Shown here in pieces: positions 27,558 to 41,600 of a stretch of DNA of 43,248 bases. The translations under genes were made by a program, and so were the position numbers. A model generated the notes under the pieces. The model was not told the DNA's origin, searched no databases, and worked only from the letters and a program-made list of their open reading frames with translations. Position 1 is the first letter of the stretch. Each line of letters starts with the position of its first letter. The stretch lies in NCBI GenBank assembly GCA_018830945.1, contig JAHJRD010000089.1, forward strand, positions 1 to 43,248. Reading direction: 5' to 3'. Source of the stretch: Nanobdellota archaeon. Its GTDB lineage: Archaea > Nanobdellota > Nanobdellia > SCGC-AAA011-G17 > GW2011-AR17.

Positions 27558-28033
27558 ATCCTAACCTCCTTTATCCTGCCAAGGCTTATGTTTATTTCCC
27601 TCATGCCGCAGAGCACTTCCTGTGCTTTTGCAATACTGTCACCCATAATAGCTGTTAATAAATCCGGCAGTACCTCTATTGTTCCGGGCATATAACTTAA
27701 ATCTCTTCCTGTTTCTATCAGGATAAGCGGAATTGCCAAATCTGCTTTTTTTGCAGCAGCAAGCCTGTGGTGCCCGTTGTAAACAATAAACCTGCCGTAT
27801 TGCCTTAATTCCGCAGGTGCCTCTATTACGGGTATAGGAGGCACATAGTCAGGGAATTCTGCTGGGCCTGCATAAACATTCATGTGCTCCATAAAATGAT
27901 TTCCAAGATAGAGCAGCTCCTCAAGCGGCCTGTTCATCCGGCTTTCTTTCTTTGCCTTGCGCATAAGCCCCTTTGTTGTTCTTTCATGCTCGTAGGGTAT
28001 TACAAGGCTGGCATCGGCGATTACAACTCTCAT
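27554..28033 (-). CDS. ParB/sulfiredoxin-superfamily-like protein
   Basis: IPVIEAPAELRQYGRFIVYNGHHRLAAAKKADLAIPLILIE. Confidence 0.7.
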   Translation of the reverse strand: MRVVIADASLVIPYEHERTTKGLMRKAKKESRMNRPLEELLYLGNHFMEHMNVYAGPAEFPDYVPPIPVIEAPAELRQYGRFIVYNGHHRLAAAKKADLAIPLILIETGRDLSYMPGTIEVLPDLLTAIMGDSIAKAQEVLCGMREINISLGRIKEVRI

Positions 28034-28200
28034 ATCCGCACCTCAATTTTATCCTTCAGCAAAACAACTCCCTTCCCTGACTTTGTGTTAACCTCGTGGA
28101 AATGGATTTCAGTGCTTTCATTCCAGCCAAGGCTCCTGATTAATTCAATCGGGATTGAAACCTTGTACTGGTGGCGGTTACGTGTGATTTTTCGCTTCAT
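28030..28200 (-). CDS. AbrB-like small DNA-binding protein, 56 aa, absent from the ORF track
   Basis: MKRKITRNRHQYKVSIPIELIRSLGWNESTEIHFHEVNTKSGKGVVLLKDKIEVRI*; swapped-hairpin pattern; 4-nt overlaps on both sides. Confidence 0.75.
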   Translation of the reverse strand: MKRKITRNRHQYKVSIPIELIRSLGWNESTEIHFHEVNTKSGKGVVLLKDKIEVRI

Positions 28201-28937
28201 TGTGAGGCTCCTGTGATTATCTTATAAATTTCTTCTTTAATTTCTTGAGTCCGACCTGTAACAAAAAGATAGTCTCCTATTCCCCTGCACCCTTCTGCAT
28301 CAGGCAAGCCTGTTTTAGTGTGAACCTGCCCAATATCCATAGCCCTGCTATTGCCGGAAATTATTGTAAGCATATCTTTTTCATCCACGCCTCTTGCTGA
28401 GAGATGATATGGCAGTGAGATGTCCCTTTCAATCTTATCGCGGTAAGCATGCGCTGTGCCTATAAGCACAATTGCTTTCCCTTTGCCTGCTTTAAGAATG
28501 TAATTAGCCCATAACGCAATGTCTGCTGTGCTGCCTGCAAAATGCCGAGGGTGGTCTATTCCGTGCACTTCAACTCCCCTTTCAATTGCATGCCTTACAA
28601 TTGCATCATATTTCATCGGGTCCCAGCCATAAACCCCGCCAGGGCACTTCAGGCTGTTTCCTTGCTCTACATAGCTGCCCCTTTCCAGCGCTTCAAGGAA
28701 AAGTGTTGAATAGTTTCCTGTTTCAATAAGCCTGGCAACCAAAGCCCCTACTAATATTTCTCTGTGATTCTCTCCTATGATTGTGAATCTTGCAGGGCTT
28801 GCTGCGATTTCTCTTATTACATCTGCATTATGATGGCTTGTGGATGAGTATGTCTTAAGATTTATGCCTCTTAATTCTTCTAGGTCAAATTCATATTTTT
28901 CTATGAGTTTGTCTTCAAGTGTCATAATACCCTTCAA
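28197..28937 (-). CDS. EreA/ChaN/TraB-superfamily-like protein
   Basis: FTIIGENHREILV...LFLEALERGSY...GKAIVLIGTAHAYRDKI; an alternative start at 28925 is possible. Confidence 0.6.
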   Translation of the reverse strand: MKGIMTLEDKLIEKYEFDLEELRGINLKTYSSTSHHNADVIREIAASPARFTIIGENHREILVGALVARLIETGNYSTLFLEALERGSYVEQGNSLKCPGGVYGWDPMKYDAIVRHAIERGVEVHGIDHPRHFAGSTADIALWANYILKAGKGKAIVLIGTAHAYRDKIERDISLPYHLSARGVDEKDMLTIISGNSRAMDIGQVHTKTGLPDAEGCRGIGDYLFVTGRTQEIKEEIYKIITGASQ

Positions 28938-28940
28938 ATG

Positions 28941-28970
28941 ATTACTTATTTATTACTATTTTGGAGTAAT
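28941..28970. promoter_or_regulatory. Candidate AbrB operator/promoter of the five-gene operon
   Basis: ATTACT at 28941 and 28952 with inverted AGTAAT at 28965; minus-strand TATA-like cttataaat just upstream. Confidence 0.4.
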
Positions 28971-29112
28971 GTCTTATTTATAAGCCTTGCGGTTCGTAAG
29001 AACAATGGGTTTTAGGCTATTAAAGCGCTGTTTAAGCGGCCTTTGTAAGCTGCAAAACACGCATGATATTTGCATTCCAAATCCTTATATATTAGCATTC
29101 CATCACAGCAGT

Positions 29113-29718
29113 ATGCAAAGCCTTGAGCATATTATTGACGAGAGAATAAAGTCTTTCCCTGTAACAACTGAAACAGGAAAGCTTATGATGTTTCTTGAAA
29201 AGATTAAGGAGAAACACAAACCAACATATCTGCACTCTCTAAGAGTCGGAATGAAATGCATGGATGCTGCTTCTTTGCTTGAATATAATGAAAAAGAGAT
29301 GTTCGATGCAGGATTATTGCATGACGTGGGGAAGCTTGCGGTGCCTGTTGAGCTGCTTAAAAAAACCAACTTTACAAAAGAAGATCATAAGGCCATGGAT
29401 ATACATCCTGTATATTCTTATCATATTCTTCTTAACGAGCTTCCTTTGACAGCAGAGGTTGCATTAAGGCACCACCGCTATGAAAGCAAAAAAAAGCCTT
29501 ATCCTCAAAAGCTGCCTGCAGTAAGAAGGGACATGGACCTTACTAAAATCTGCGCATATGCAAGGCTTCTTAGCGTTATAGACTGCTATGATGCAATGAC
29601 CACAAGGCATGACAACCATCAGCTTGAAGGGCATAATTATAGAGATGCTTTGATGGCTGAAAGAAAGGGCATGGAAGGGCTTATTGAGAGGCTTTTTGAG
29701 GCTAAAATTCTTGCTTAA
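29113..29718 (+). CDS. HD-domain phosphohydrolase (HD-GYP-like)
   Basis: HSLRVGMKCMDAA...GLLHDVGKLAVPVELL...HPVYSYHIL...ALRHHRYESKKKPYP; TATA-like ttatatatt upstream; start trimmed from 28987. Confidence 0.82.
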   Translation: MQSLEHIIDERIKSFPVTTETGKLMMFLEKIKEKHKPTYLHSLRVGMKCMDAASLLEYNEKEMFDAGLLHDVGKLAVPVELLKKTNFTKEDHKAMDIHPVYSYHILLNELPLTAEVALRHHRYESKKKPYPQKLPAVRRDMDLTKICAYARLLSVIDCYDAMTTRHDNHQLEGHNYRDALMAERKGMEGLIERLFEAKILA

Positions 29719-29881
29719 AAACAGCTTTTTCACTTTTTTCTAAACAGCCTTTAAAAGCCGTATAAAGCCCGAATTTGATGTTTTATAGCATAGAAAGATA
29801 TATAAAGAATGAGCCACTTTTTGTCATAGAGAAGCGTTAATTTTCAACTGATTTTAGCAATGGAAAAACAAGCGAAGATAG

Positions 29882-34232
<4,351 letters not shown>

Positions 34233-34285
34233 AATAGGAATATTCCGGAAAAAGCCAGCCTCTGTCACTTCGTTCCGAGCCCCAC

Positions 34286-34297
34286 GGCTTCGCCGCA
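34286..34297 (+). terminator. Structured downstream motif GGCTTCGCCGCA after gyrA, copy 4
   Basis: Matches RGCTYCGCYGCA core; 54 nt after the gyrA stop; CGGC-TTC-GCCG mini-hairpin. Confidence 0.4.
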
Positions 34298-34354
34298 GGA
34301 CTTCGGCATTAATTCTTTGCTTATAATGTTTTGAAAAGAACAGATTGTTTGAAG

Positions 34355-34370
34355 TGCGGCGGAGCCCGGC
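34355..34370 (-). terminator. Stop-proximal GCCGRGCTYCGCYGCA motif, copy 2
   Basis: Plus-strand TGCGGCGGAGCCCGGC just 3' of the stop of 34377..36221. Confidence 0.45.
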
Positions 34371-34376
34371 TTGTTC

Positions 34377-36221
34377 TCAGCAAAACTCCGGCCTTGGAAT
34401 TAACCCTGAGCAGATATTTCTCCAGCCTTGCCTGTAATCCCCTTCCCCAATGCGCGTTATCTCTGCATCCATATTCTCAAACATTACTCTTCTTTCATCA
34501 GCCTCAAAAATAGGGCGCCAGCTTTCGTAGCCCCACCAGTGCTCAAGCGTGCTTGTTGTGATGTTTGCAGGCGCATATGCAATCACATCCCCTGCCCTCT
34601 TGCTCAATAAAGCATAAGCCATGCGCTCATAAGCATTAAGGTAAATCCTTCTGCTGTTAAGGTACAGCGCCATCTCTGCCCTGTTAGGGGTGTAGCCGTA
34701 GTAAGGCTCAGGCTCTGCATTGTTCATTGCATTGAACTCTGCAATAGTCATGAATATCTCATTTACAGGCACTTCCTGCAGCCCGCGCCTGTTGCTAAGG
34801 CCGTAAGGGTCGTCTCCGTGCATTAATGCGAGGCCTGCTGTCAGGAATAAAGGCCCCCTGTGCCCGCCAATAGTCATGTTTATTGAAACAGGAATGTTTA
34901 TTGTTTTCAACACAGCTGAATAAAGTGAGCTTGTGCCTGAGCATCCCTGTGTCCAGCTTTTCATGCCTTCTGGAGGATTTAATATCTTATCAACAGGATA
35001 GCTGCCGTTGTATCCGTATGCCATGTGGTTAATGTATGCGTTTGCAGCCATCTCATGAAATATGCCCTCCCTTATCCACTGCGTGAATGCGTAGATTGAT
35101 TCTTCCTGGGTTGCCCTTGCCATATCATTGCTTCTTAGGAATTCAAAACTGTAAAAAGCATTCCAGTCAGTTATGCCGGATAGCCCCCCTCCATTCTCCC
35201 AGTTTAAGAAGAATGTGTACGCAGGCCCTGTTGGAAGATCCCAGTAATTAATAAAATACCTGCTGTCAAGCAGGAATGCTTTTTGCTCATTTGTGTATGC
35301 CACTATGCTCCATGGAACAAGCTCATTGACTTCTGTGTAAAGCGAGACAGCTAAATGAGGTATCCACATGCTTAATGCTTCTTCTTCAGTGTAAAACTTT
35401 CTTGTGCTGTCAAGCCTTGCGCCCCATGGCACGTCAAACCCTTCCGGCGGCGCTTCAAAAGGAAACTGCTGCCCTGTTTCAAGCAGCGCAAGATAATGCG
35501 CCAGCATTTCCATCTTTTCTCTTGAATAGATAATGCTTTCTCCTGTGAGATGTTCTTCATCCACCCATATCATCTGCCTGAATATTGCCGGCCGCAGCCG
35601 CTGGAACCTCTGGTATTTTGCAATGTCAGCTAAAGCAAGAATCGGGTTTGCCGTGTCTTCTGCAGATAATGCAACAGGGTATGCAGGATGAGTGCCTGCA
35701 ATGTCAATCCAAATTCTCCTGAATGAATTTCTTACAGCGCTTATCACTCCTGGCCTTATTTCAAGAACAGCTGGCTTGATTTGAATTGCTGTTTTTATTG
35801 CCGCCTGCTCATTCCTTATTTTTAAAATGTCTTCTTTCTCATACTGCGCTTCCATTAAAAGGGTGTTTTCATCACTGTAATCAGGCAAAGCAACTTCTCC
35901 AGCTTGCTCTTCAGTCTCTTCTTCAGTTTCATCAATAATCATATCTTCTATAGCTTCTTCAGGCATTGGTTCAGCAGGCTCTTCTTCAGGAACAATCAAT
36001 GGCTCTTCAATTTCTTCTTCTGGAGGAATCACTGGCAGTGGCTGCAATTCTCTTACAGTCGGCAGTGCTGTTAATGGCTTTATCTCCTTGATAACTGCTG
36101 TATATTCAGTTACAGGGGCTTTTGGAACAGCTATGAAATTGCCTGTAATTCCTGCAAAGACCAATACAAGAATGCATGCAGCAATAATCCCTGCTGCAAT
36201 TAATGCCTTTCCCATCTTCAT
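34377..36221 (-). CDS. Membrane-anchored transglutaminase-like protein (paralog of 11949..13532)
   Basis: TM anchor, Glu/Pro-rich linker, TQGCSGTSSLYSAVLKTINIPV, GLALMHGDDPYGLSNRRGLQEVP. Confidence 0.6.
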   Translation of the reverse strand: MKMGKALIAAGIIAACILVLVFAGITGNFIAVPKAPVTEYTAVIKEIKPLTALPTVRELQPLPVIPPEEEIEEPLIVPEEEPAEPMPEEAIEDMIIDETEEETEEQAGEVALPDYSDENTLLMEAQYEKEDILKIRNEQAAIKTAIQIKPAVLEIRPGVISAVRNSFRRIWIDIAGTHPAYPVALSAEDTANPILALADIAKYQRFQRLRPAIFRQMIWVDEEHLTGESIIYSREKMEMLAHYLALLETGQQFPFEAPPEGFDVPWGARLDSTRKFYTEEEALSMWIPHLAVSLYTEVNELVPWSIVAYTNEQKAFLLDSRYFINYWDLPTGPAYTFFLNWENGGGLSGITDWNAFYSFEFLRSNDMARATQEESIYAFTQWIREGIFHEMAANAYINHMAYGYNGSYPVDKILNPPEGMKSWTQGCSGTSSLYSAVLKTINIPVSINMTIGGHRGPLFLTAGLALMHGDDPYGLSNRRGLQEVPVNEIFMTIAEFNAMNNAEPEPYYGYTPNRAEMALYLNSRRIYLNAYERMAYALLSKRAGDVIAYAPANITTSTLEHWWGYESWRPIFEADERRVMFENMDAEITRIGEGDYRQGWRNICSGLIPRPEFC

Positions 36222-36259
36222 AAGTAGCGCTTTATTTATATATAATCCTTTGCCCTGGC

Positions 36260-37732
36260 TTATTTGTTCAGCGGCCGCATAATCGGAAAAAGAATTACAT
36301 CCCTTATTGAATGCGCGCCTGTCAGAAGCATTACCATCCTGTCAATACCCAATCCCAAGCCGCCCATTGGCGGCATTCCATGCTCCATTGCTGTTATGAA
36401 ATCATCATCCATTGGATGCGCTTCCTCATCACCGCCCCTTCCAAGCTCGGCCTGCTCTTCCAAAAGCTCTTTCTGGCGCACTGGGTCGTTTAATTCAGAA
36501 TATGCATTGCCTATTTCCCAGCCCATTATGAACGGCTCAAACCTTTCAATATGGTTCTCATCCCCTCTTTTTGCCTTGCATAATGGAGTTGATTCTTTAG
36601 GATGGTCTGTTATGAATGTCGGCTGTGTTAATTTTTCAGAAACAAGCTGGTCAAATATCTCTTCAATTGCCTTTCCGCGATTGTATTCGCCTTCATACTT
36701 TACCTTGTAATCATGCATTGTCTTGCGGATATCCTCATCGCTTAGCTCTTTGACATCAATATTAGTATGCTTCTTTATTGCATCAACCATTGAGATGCGC
36801 TCCCACTGCTTTGAAAAATCAAGCGTTACTCCGCAATACTCAACCTGCTCTTTTCCAAGCACTCTTTTGCAGACATGCCTGTAAAGCTCCTCTGTAAGCC
36901 TCATCATGTCATTGTAATCCTTGTATGCCCAGTAGCATTCCATCATTGTGAATTCAGGGTTGTGGGTCCTGTCAACTCCCTCATTCCTGAAGTTCTTGCA
37001 GATTGTGTAAACAGCCTCAAACCCGCCTCCAATCAATCTTTTCAAATAAAGCTCAGGCGAGATAGACAAGTACATGTCCATGTCCCAGGCATTTATCTTT
37101 GTCTTGAACGGCCTTGCGTTTGCCCCGCCGTAAACAGGCTGCAATAATGGGGTTTCAACCTCAACAAAGCTTTTTTTATCCAAAAACTCCCTGACAGCTG
37201 CAATCACCTTGCTTCTTGCCTCAAACACTTTCTTTACTTCAGGGTTGCTTAATAAATCCAAATACCTTTTCCTGTACCTTATTTCAGGGTCCTGCAATCC
37301 GTGGAACTTTTCAGGCAATGGCCTTAATGCTTTTGACAAAAGCTCAAACTTTTTCACATCTATTGACAATTCCCCTCTTTTTGTCCTGAACACTTCCCCT
37401 TCTGCTCCAAGATAATCGCCAAGGTCAATGTACTGCAATAATTCATATTTCTTTTTTAATTCATCTGATGAGAAGTAAAGCTGTATCCTGCCTGTATTGT
37501 CCTGGATGTGCATGAATGTTATTGCGCCCATTGAGCGCAGGCCCATGATTCTTCCTGCTGTTTTTGCTTTTTTTCCTGATTTTTCTTCCGGCTTTAATCC
37601 TAAAAACTTTGCCTGCAGCTCAGACGCAGCGTGCTTTTTATCATAGCTGTATGGATAGGCGTCTATTTTTTTCTCTTTTAATGCCTTTATCTTTGTTTTT
37701 CTCTCGTTTATCAGCTGCTCTTCAGGATCCAT
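36260..37732 (-). CDS. lysS: Lysyl-tRNA synthetase, class II
   Basis: RYRKRYLDLLSNPEV, FVEVETPLLQPVYGGANARPF, FRNEGVDRTHNPEFTMMECYWAY, GLGLGIDRMVMLLT. Confidence 0.96.
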   Translation of the reverse strand: MDPEEQLINERKTKIKALKEKKIDAYPYSYDKKHAASELQAKFLGLKPEEKSGKKAKTAGRIMGLRSMGAITFMHIQDNTGRIQLYFSSDELKKKYELLQYIDLGDYLGAEGEVFRTKRGELSIDVKKFELLSKALRPLPEKFHGLQDPEIRYRKRYLDLLSNPEVKKVFEARSKVIAAVREFLDKKSFVEVETPLLQPVYGGANARPFKTKINAWDMDMYLSISPELYLKRLIGGGFEAVYTICKNFRNEGVDRTHNPEFTMMECYWAYKDYNDMMRLTEELYRHVCKRVLGKEQVEYCGVTLDFSKQWERISMVDAIKKHTNIDVKELSDEDIRKTMHDYKVKYEGEYNRGKAIEEIFDQLVSEKLTQPTFITDHPKESTPLCKAKRGDENHIERFEPFIMGWEIGNAYSELNDPVRQKELLEEQAELGRGGDEEAHPMDDDFITAMEHGMPPMGGLGLGIDRMVMLLTGAHSIRDVILFPIMRPLNK

Positions 37733-37842
37733 GCATGAATAGTAAGAAAATTGATGTTTATATAGGTTTTTGTGCTGTGAGGCCGGCCTCCGGCATGCTT
37801 GTTTTGTTTTCCTGCAATGAGCATTAATCTCCTGTTTGCATA

Positions 37843-37868
37843 TCCGGAAATTTTAACACTTTTCCGGA
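37843..37868. promoter_or_regulatory. Inverted-repeat operator candidate upstream of the putative TA pair
   Basis: TCCGGAAA-N10-TTTCCGGA followed by TATA-like ctttttatatg. Confidence 0.55.
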
Positions 37869-37905
37869 CAAAACTTTTTATATGAGCTGTGGATATATCG
37901 CTCCT

Positions 37906-38208
37906 GTGGTAAAAAGAGGTTTTAGACAGCAATCACAGAAGTTTGGGAAAAGCTTATATAGTCAATTAGACTACATATTTATAGCATTAATAGCTTCCCT
38001 TGTCTTTTATCGGGAGATAGTTCCCCACAGACATTACCTGGAGGAGCACGCCAGGAATTTCCCGTGGCACAAGGTAGTGGAAATTATACTCGCCACTAAA
38101 AACCCGAGAAAGAAAAGGGGTAAGTTTGAAATAGAATTAAACGGCTATTATGTGCTGTTTGAAGTGAAAATGGGCATTATATATGTTATTAATGCCAAGC
38201 GAGGATAA
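37906..38208 (+). CDS. DUF4258-like putative toxin
   Basis: HRHYLEEHARNFPWHKVVEIILATKNPRKKRGKFEIELNGYYVLFEVKMGIIYVINA; start uncertain (ATG 37882 or GTG 37906). Confidence 0.5.
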   Translation: MVKRGFRQQSQKFGKSLYSQLDYIFIALIASLVFYREIVPHRHYLEEHARNFPWHKVVEIILATKNPRKKRGKFEIELNGYYVLFEVKMGIIYVINAKRG

Positions 38209-38211
38209 AAA

Positions 38212-38535
38212 ATGAATTGCTCAAAATGTAAAATACGGCTGAAGGAAGTCAAAGTCAAGGTGTATGGCGCAAAAAATAAGGTGCTAAGCTACCAGTGCCC
38301 TAAATGCCATTATTTTGAGTTTGAGCCGGAATCCTCGAAAAAGGTTGTTGAAGAGCTTAGGGAAACCCCTCTGAAGATTAAGCAGAACATAATCAAGCTG
38401 TCGCAGGACAGGCTTGGCATTTATTTCAATGTGAATATTGTAAGAAGCCTTGGCTTAAAAAAAGGCGAAGAGGTTTTATTGTCTGTTCCTGACAAAAAGC
38501 ATATTCTTCTGGAATTGCAGGAAAATAAGAAATAA
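38212..38535 (+). CDS. Zinc-ribbon (YgiT-like) plus AbrB-like putative antitoxin
   Basis: CSKC...CPKC zinc ribbon, then IIKLSQDRLGIYFNVNIVRSLGLKKGEEVLLSVPDKKHILLEL. Confidence 0.75.
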   Translation: MNCSKCKIRLKEVKVKVYGAKNKVLSYQCPKCHYFEFEPESSKKVVEELRETPLKIKQNIIKLSQDRLGIYFNVNIVRSLGLKKGEEVLLSVPDKKHILLELQENKK

Positions 38536-38558
38536 CCTGCATCCGGCGTGAACCTAAG

Positions 38559-38583
38559 CTATTAATATAATGTGCATTAATAG
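38559..38583. terminator. Hairpin between convergent genes
   Basis: ctattaat-N9-attaatag, 8-bp arms. Confidence 0.45.
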
Positions 38584-38591
38584 AATTACTT

Positions 38592-38607
38592 TGCAGCGGA
38601 GCTCGGC
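38592..38607 (-). terminator. Stop-proximal GCCGRGCTYCGCYGCA motif, copy 3
   Basis: Plus-strand TGCAGCGGAGCTCGGC just 3' of the stop of 38610..43055. Confidence 0.45.
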
Positions 38608-38609
38608 CT

Positions 38610-41600
38610 TTACCAGTTCCCGCCGAACCAGAAGTTCCATTTTTCAGGGTCAATCATGCTGATATTGAACCTTAATCTCCCAAACATTGAATTGAAGTTT
38701 AACAGAAGCCCTGCATCATAATGGGTTTCGTACGGCAATCTCCAATTCCTTTCATCATTGTTTTCAATATGGGGATTGTAATACCATGCAGAGCCGACAT
38801 CTGCATAAACTCCAAGTTCTATTCCAGGGAATATAAAGAATCCGCTGTACTCAGTCAGGGGCTTGCTGAAAATTGCTCCAGCAACCTCAAACAATGGCGA
38901 CCTTACTTCAAGGCTTGCAAGGAAGAAGTTGTTTCCTGATTCTGATGCAAAATCAACCCCTCTTAATGTCTGGTTGCCGCCAAGCATGTATAATGTAGGA
39001 ACCATGCCATAGCTGAATCCGCCTTCTGCTCTTGCAGCGATTGTCACAAGCTCGTGAGGCGTGTAATATCCGCGTATGCCTCCGTTAACATCAACGTTGC
39101 TCATTTCATTGTGGGAAACACTGTATCCCTGCTCAAGATTGAGATAAGCCCTAAAGCCGCCGATTGGGCCTTCCATGCTCCAGAATGTATCATCATAGCC
39201 AAGCCCGAATCCCAGCTTGAGCACGTGGTTGTCTCCGGCAAAGTCAAGATTATTGTTTTGCACTCTTTGGAATTCATATCCTCCTCTTAAGTCAAAGTGC
39301 AGGCTTCTTGTCAGGTCAAACAAATGAGTATAAGTTGCGCCTGTGTAAATGTCATTGGCATAGTGGTTGATGTATGCCTGGGCTGAGAAGTTATTTTCCA
39401 GATCCATATAGCCTATTATTCCCCTGTTCCATTTCTCAAAGTCGCCGATAAAGTCAATGAGCATCATCTTTTCCCACAGGTTGTCTCTTGTGAGTATTGA
39501 AAGCTGCAAAAATCCCGCGCTTCCATTGTATGCGCCCATTGCGGCAAGGTGCATGCTGTCAAACGGAAGGCTTGAAACCGGCTCAACATCCCTTGCTTCA
39601 GGCGCGCCTGAAATCCTTACATCACGAACCCTTTCCATGTAAGGAAGTATAATCCTTTGCCCTCTTGTCCTGAAATTAATTCCATCTTCCCCATATGAAG
39701 GAAGGAACTCATTTGCCTCTGTTGCCGCAATGCTTGTCACCCTGCCTGTCCTCAAGTCCTTTTCAAAAACATCAAAATTATTGCCGTTGAACCGGGCATA
39801 TGCCAGCTTCCCTGCATCTGCGTCAAAGCCCAAAGCGCTGTTGATTTCCCTCTGCGCAGCCTGCTCCAGGTCAATGATTCTTACATCGCTTCCATTGCTT
39901 ATAATAAGATTATTTCCATCAATAACAGCATCCCCTACTTCCAACAATTCATTAAAGTCACCGTCATACATATAGGCGGAAACTCCATACATTGTCTTTT
40001 CCCTTACCATCATATTGCCGTTGGCGCCTTTTGAATAGAACCTTCTTCCGTCTTCAAGCACTCTGTGCAGTGAAAGAGCATTATTTCTTATCTCGCCTGC
40101 ATAAAGCTCCTCATACTCTGCATCATCTCCTGTCCTTAAAACCTCAAGCATAACCCTGCCTCTGCTTATATCAAGAGAAGAAACTGTATCATCATCCTCA
40201 TCAATGTGTACTGGCACAAAAAAGCTCCGGGTTTCATTATTATGTTCATACACAATTTTTAATCCTTCATCAATGTTGAATGAGGCGACAATGCCATTTT
40301 CAGATGTAAATCCCCATGATGCAAGCTGGTCCTCATCAAAAGCACCGTGCTCTGTTGTTGTGTTTGTTGCAGCATCATAAACACAGACAGAAGCCATGTC
40401 TTCAACACGCCTGCTGTTGCATACAGCCGCAACCATTGTCCCGTCTTCAGACAGCTTTGTGTTTTCAGGCTCAATGCCCCTGTCTGAGAAAGGCTTTCTT
40501 ACAATATTGCTGTCAACTTCAAGGAAGAGCTGCCTTCCAATGTCAAAATACATATGCGTATCATTCACAAACGCCATTTCCTTTAATTGGTGAGTTGATT
40601 CAAGATCAGGTATGCGCCTTGCTTCTGTTGTGTTTGTAAAAGAATCATAGATATAGAACTGGAACGGGAAATCCGCTCTTTCTTCCTGGTCCCTTAATGA
40701 CATCCTGTTGTTTACTGCGAATACCATATACCTGCCGTCATTTGACATTGCCCTGCCAAACACAGTATGGCTTTCCTCAAAGCCCCTCACAAATCTTTCT
40801 GTTTCAGAGTCAATTGCAAGCCTTTGCTGGATTCTTTCTTCCTGTCTTGCACGCCTTGGCGCAACAAGGTTTTCAAGGTTCCCGTCTTTCATTCTGAGGA
40901 AAGTGAGATCTTGAGGCACAGGATTATTATTAACAACAGGCATGGCTTCCATGTAGATTGCGCCGAAATCAGCGCCAATCCTGCTTACCTGGTATGTTGT
41001 GCCGTTGGATGAAACAAACAAGCCGTCATTGTTTGCAGTGAATGCATTGTGCCTTGTTTCCTGCCTTTCTCCTGCTTCTTCATCTGCTGAAAGCTCCCTT
41101 CTTAACAATTGCTCGGCAGAAGGCGCCTGCATCCTGTGCATTGTCCTTGCAAAGCCTTTCAATGAATTGAATAATATCTCATCATCTGAAAGCCACTGCG
41201 GTGAAATAGCTGCTATGTTCGCATCATCCACTTTGTAATGCGTCTTTTTATCCATCTCATACATGTAAAGGCTTATGTTCAGGTTTTCATCGCCGACAAA
41301 TGCTATCCTGCTGCCGTCAGGCGAGAATCTTGGCGAGCCAGCATTAAAGCTTCCGTCTGTTATTGCCCGCATCTGCCCTGTCTCTAATTCCATTAAATAG
41401 AGATTGTCAACATACCAGTCATCTTTCCTGTCTTCTTTTGATATTACAAGCTTCCCTTCACTATAGTCAATCCCATTGTACCCTGACTGCCCTTCTGTCA
41501 GCTGCTCAAGCTCTTCTGTTGCTATATTAAATATGAATACCTGCGCAAATCCGTTCTTATGCCCTATGAATGCAATCCTTTCCTCATCAACAATTCTCGG

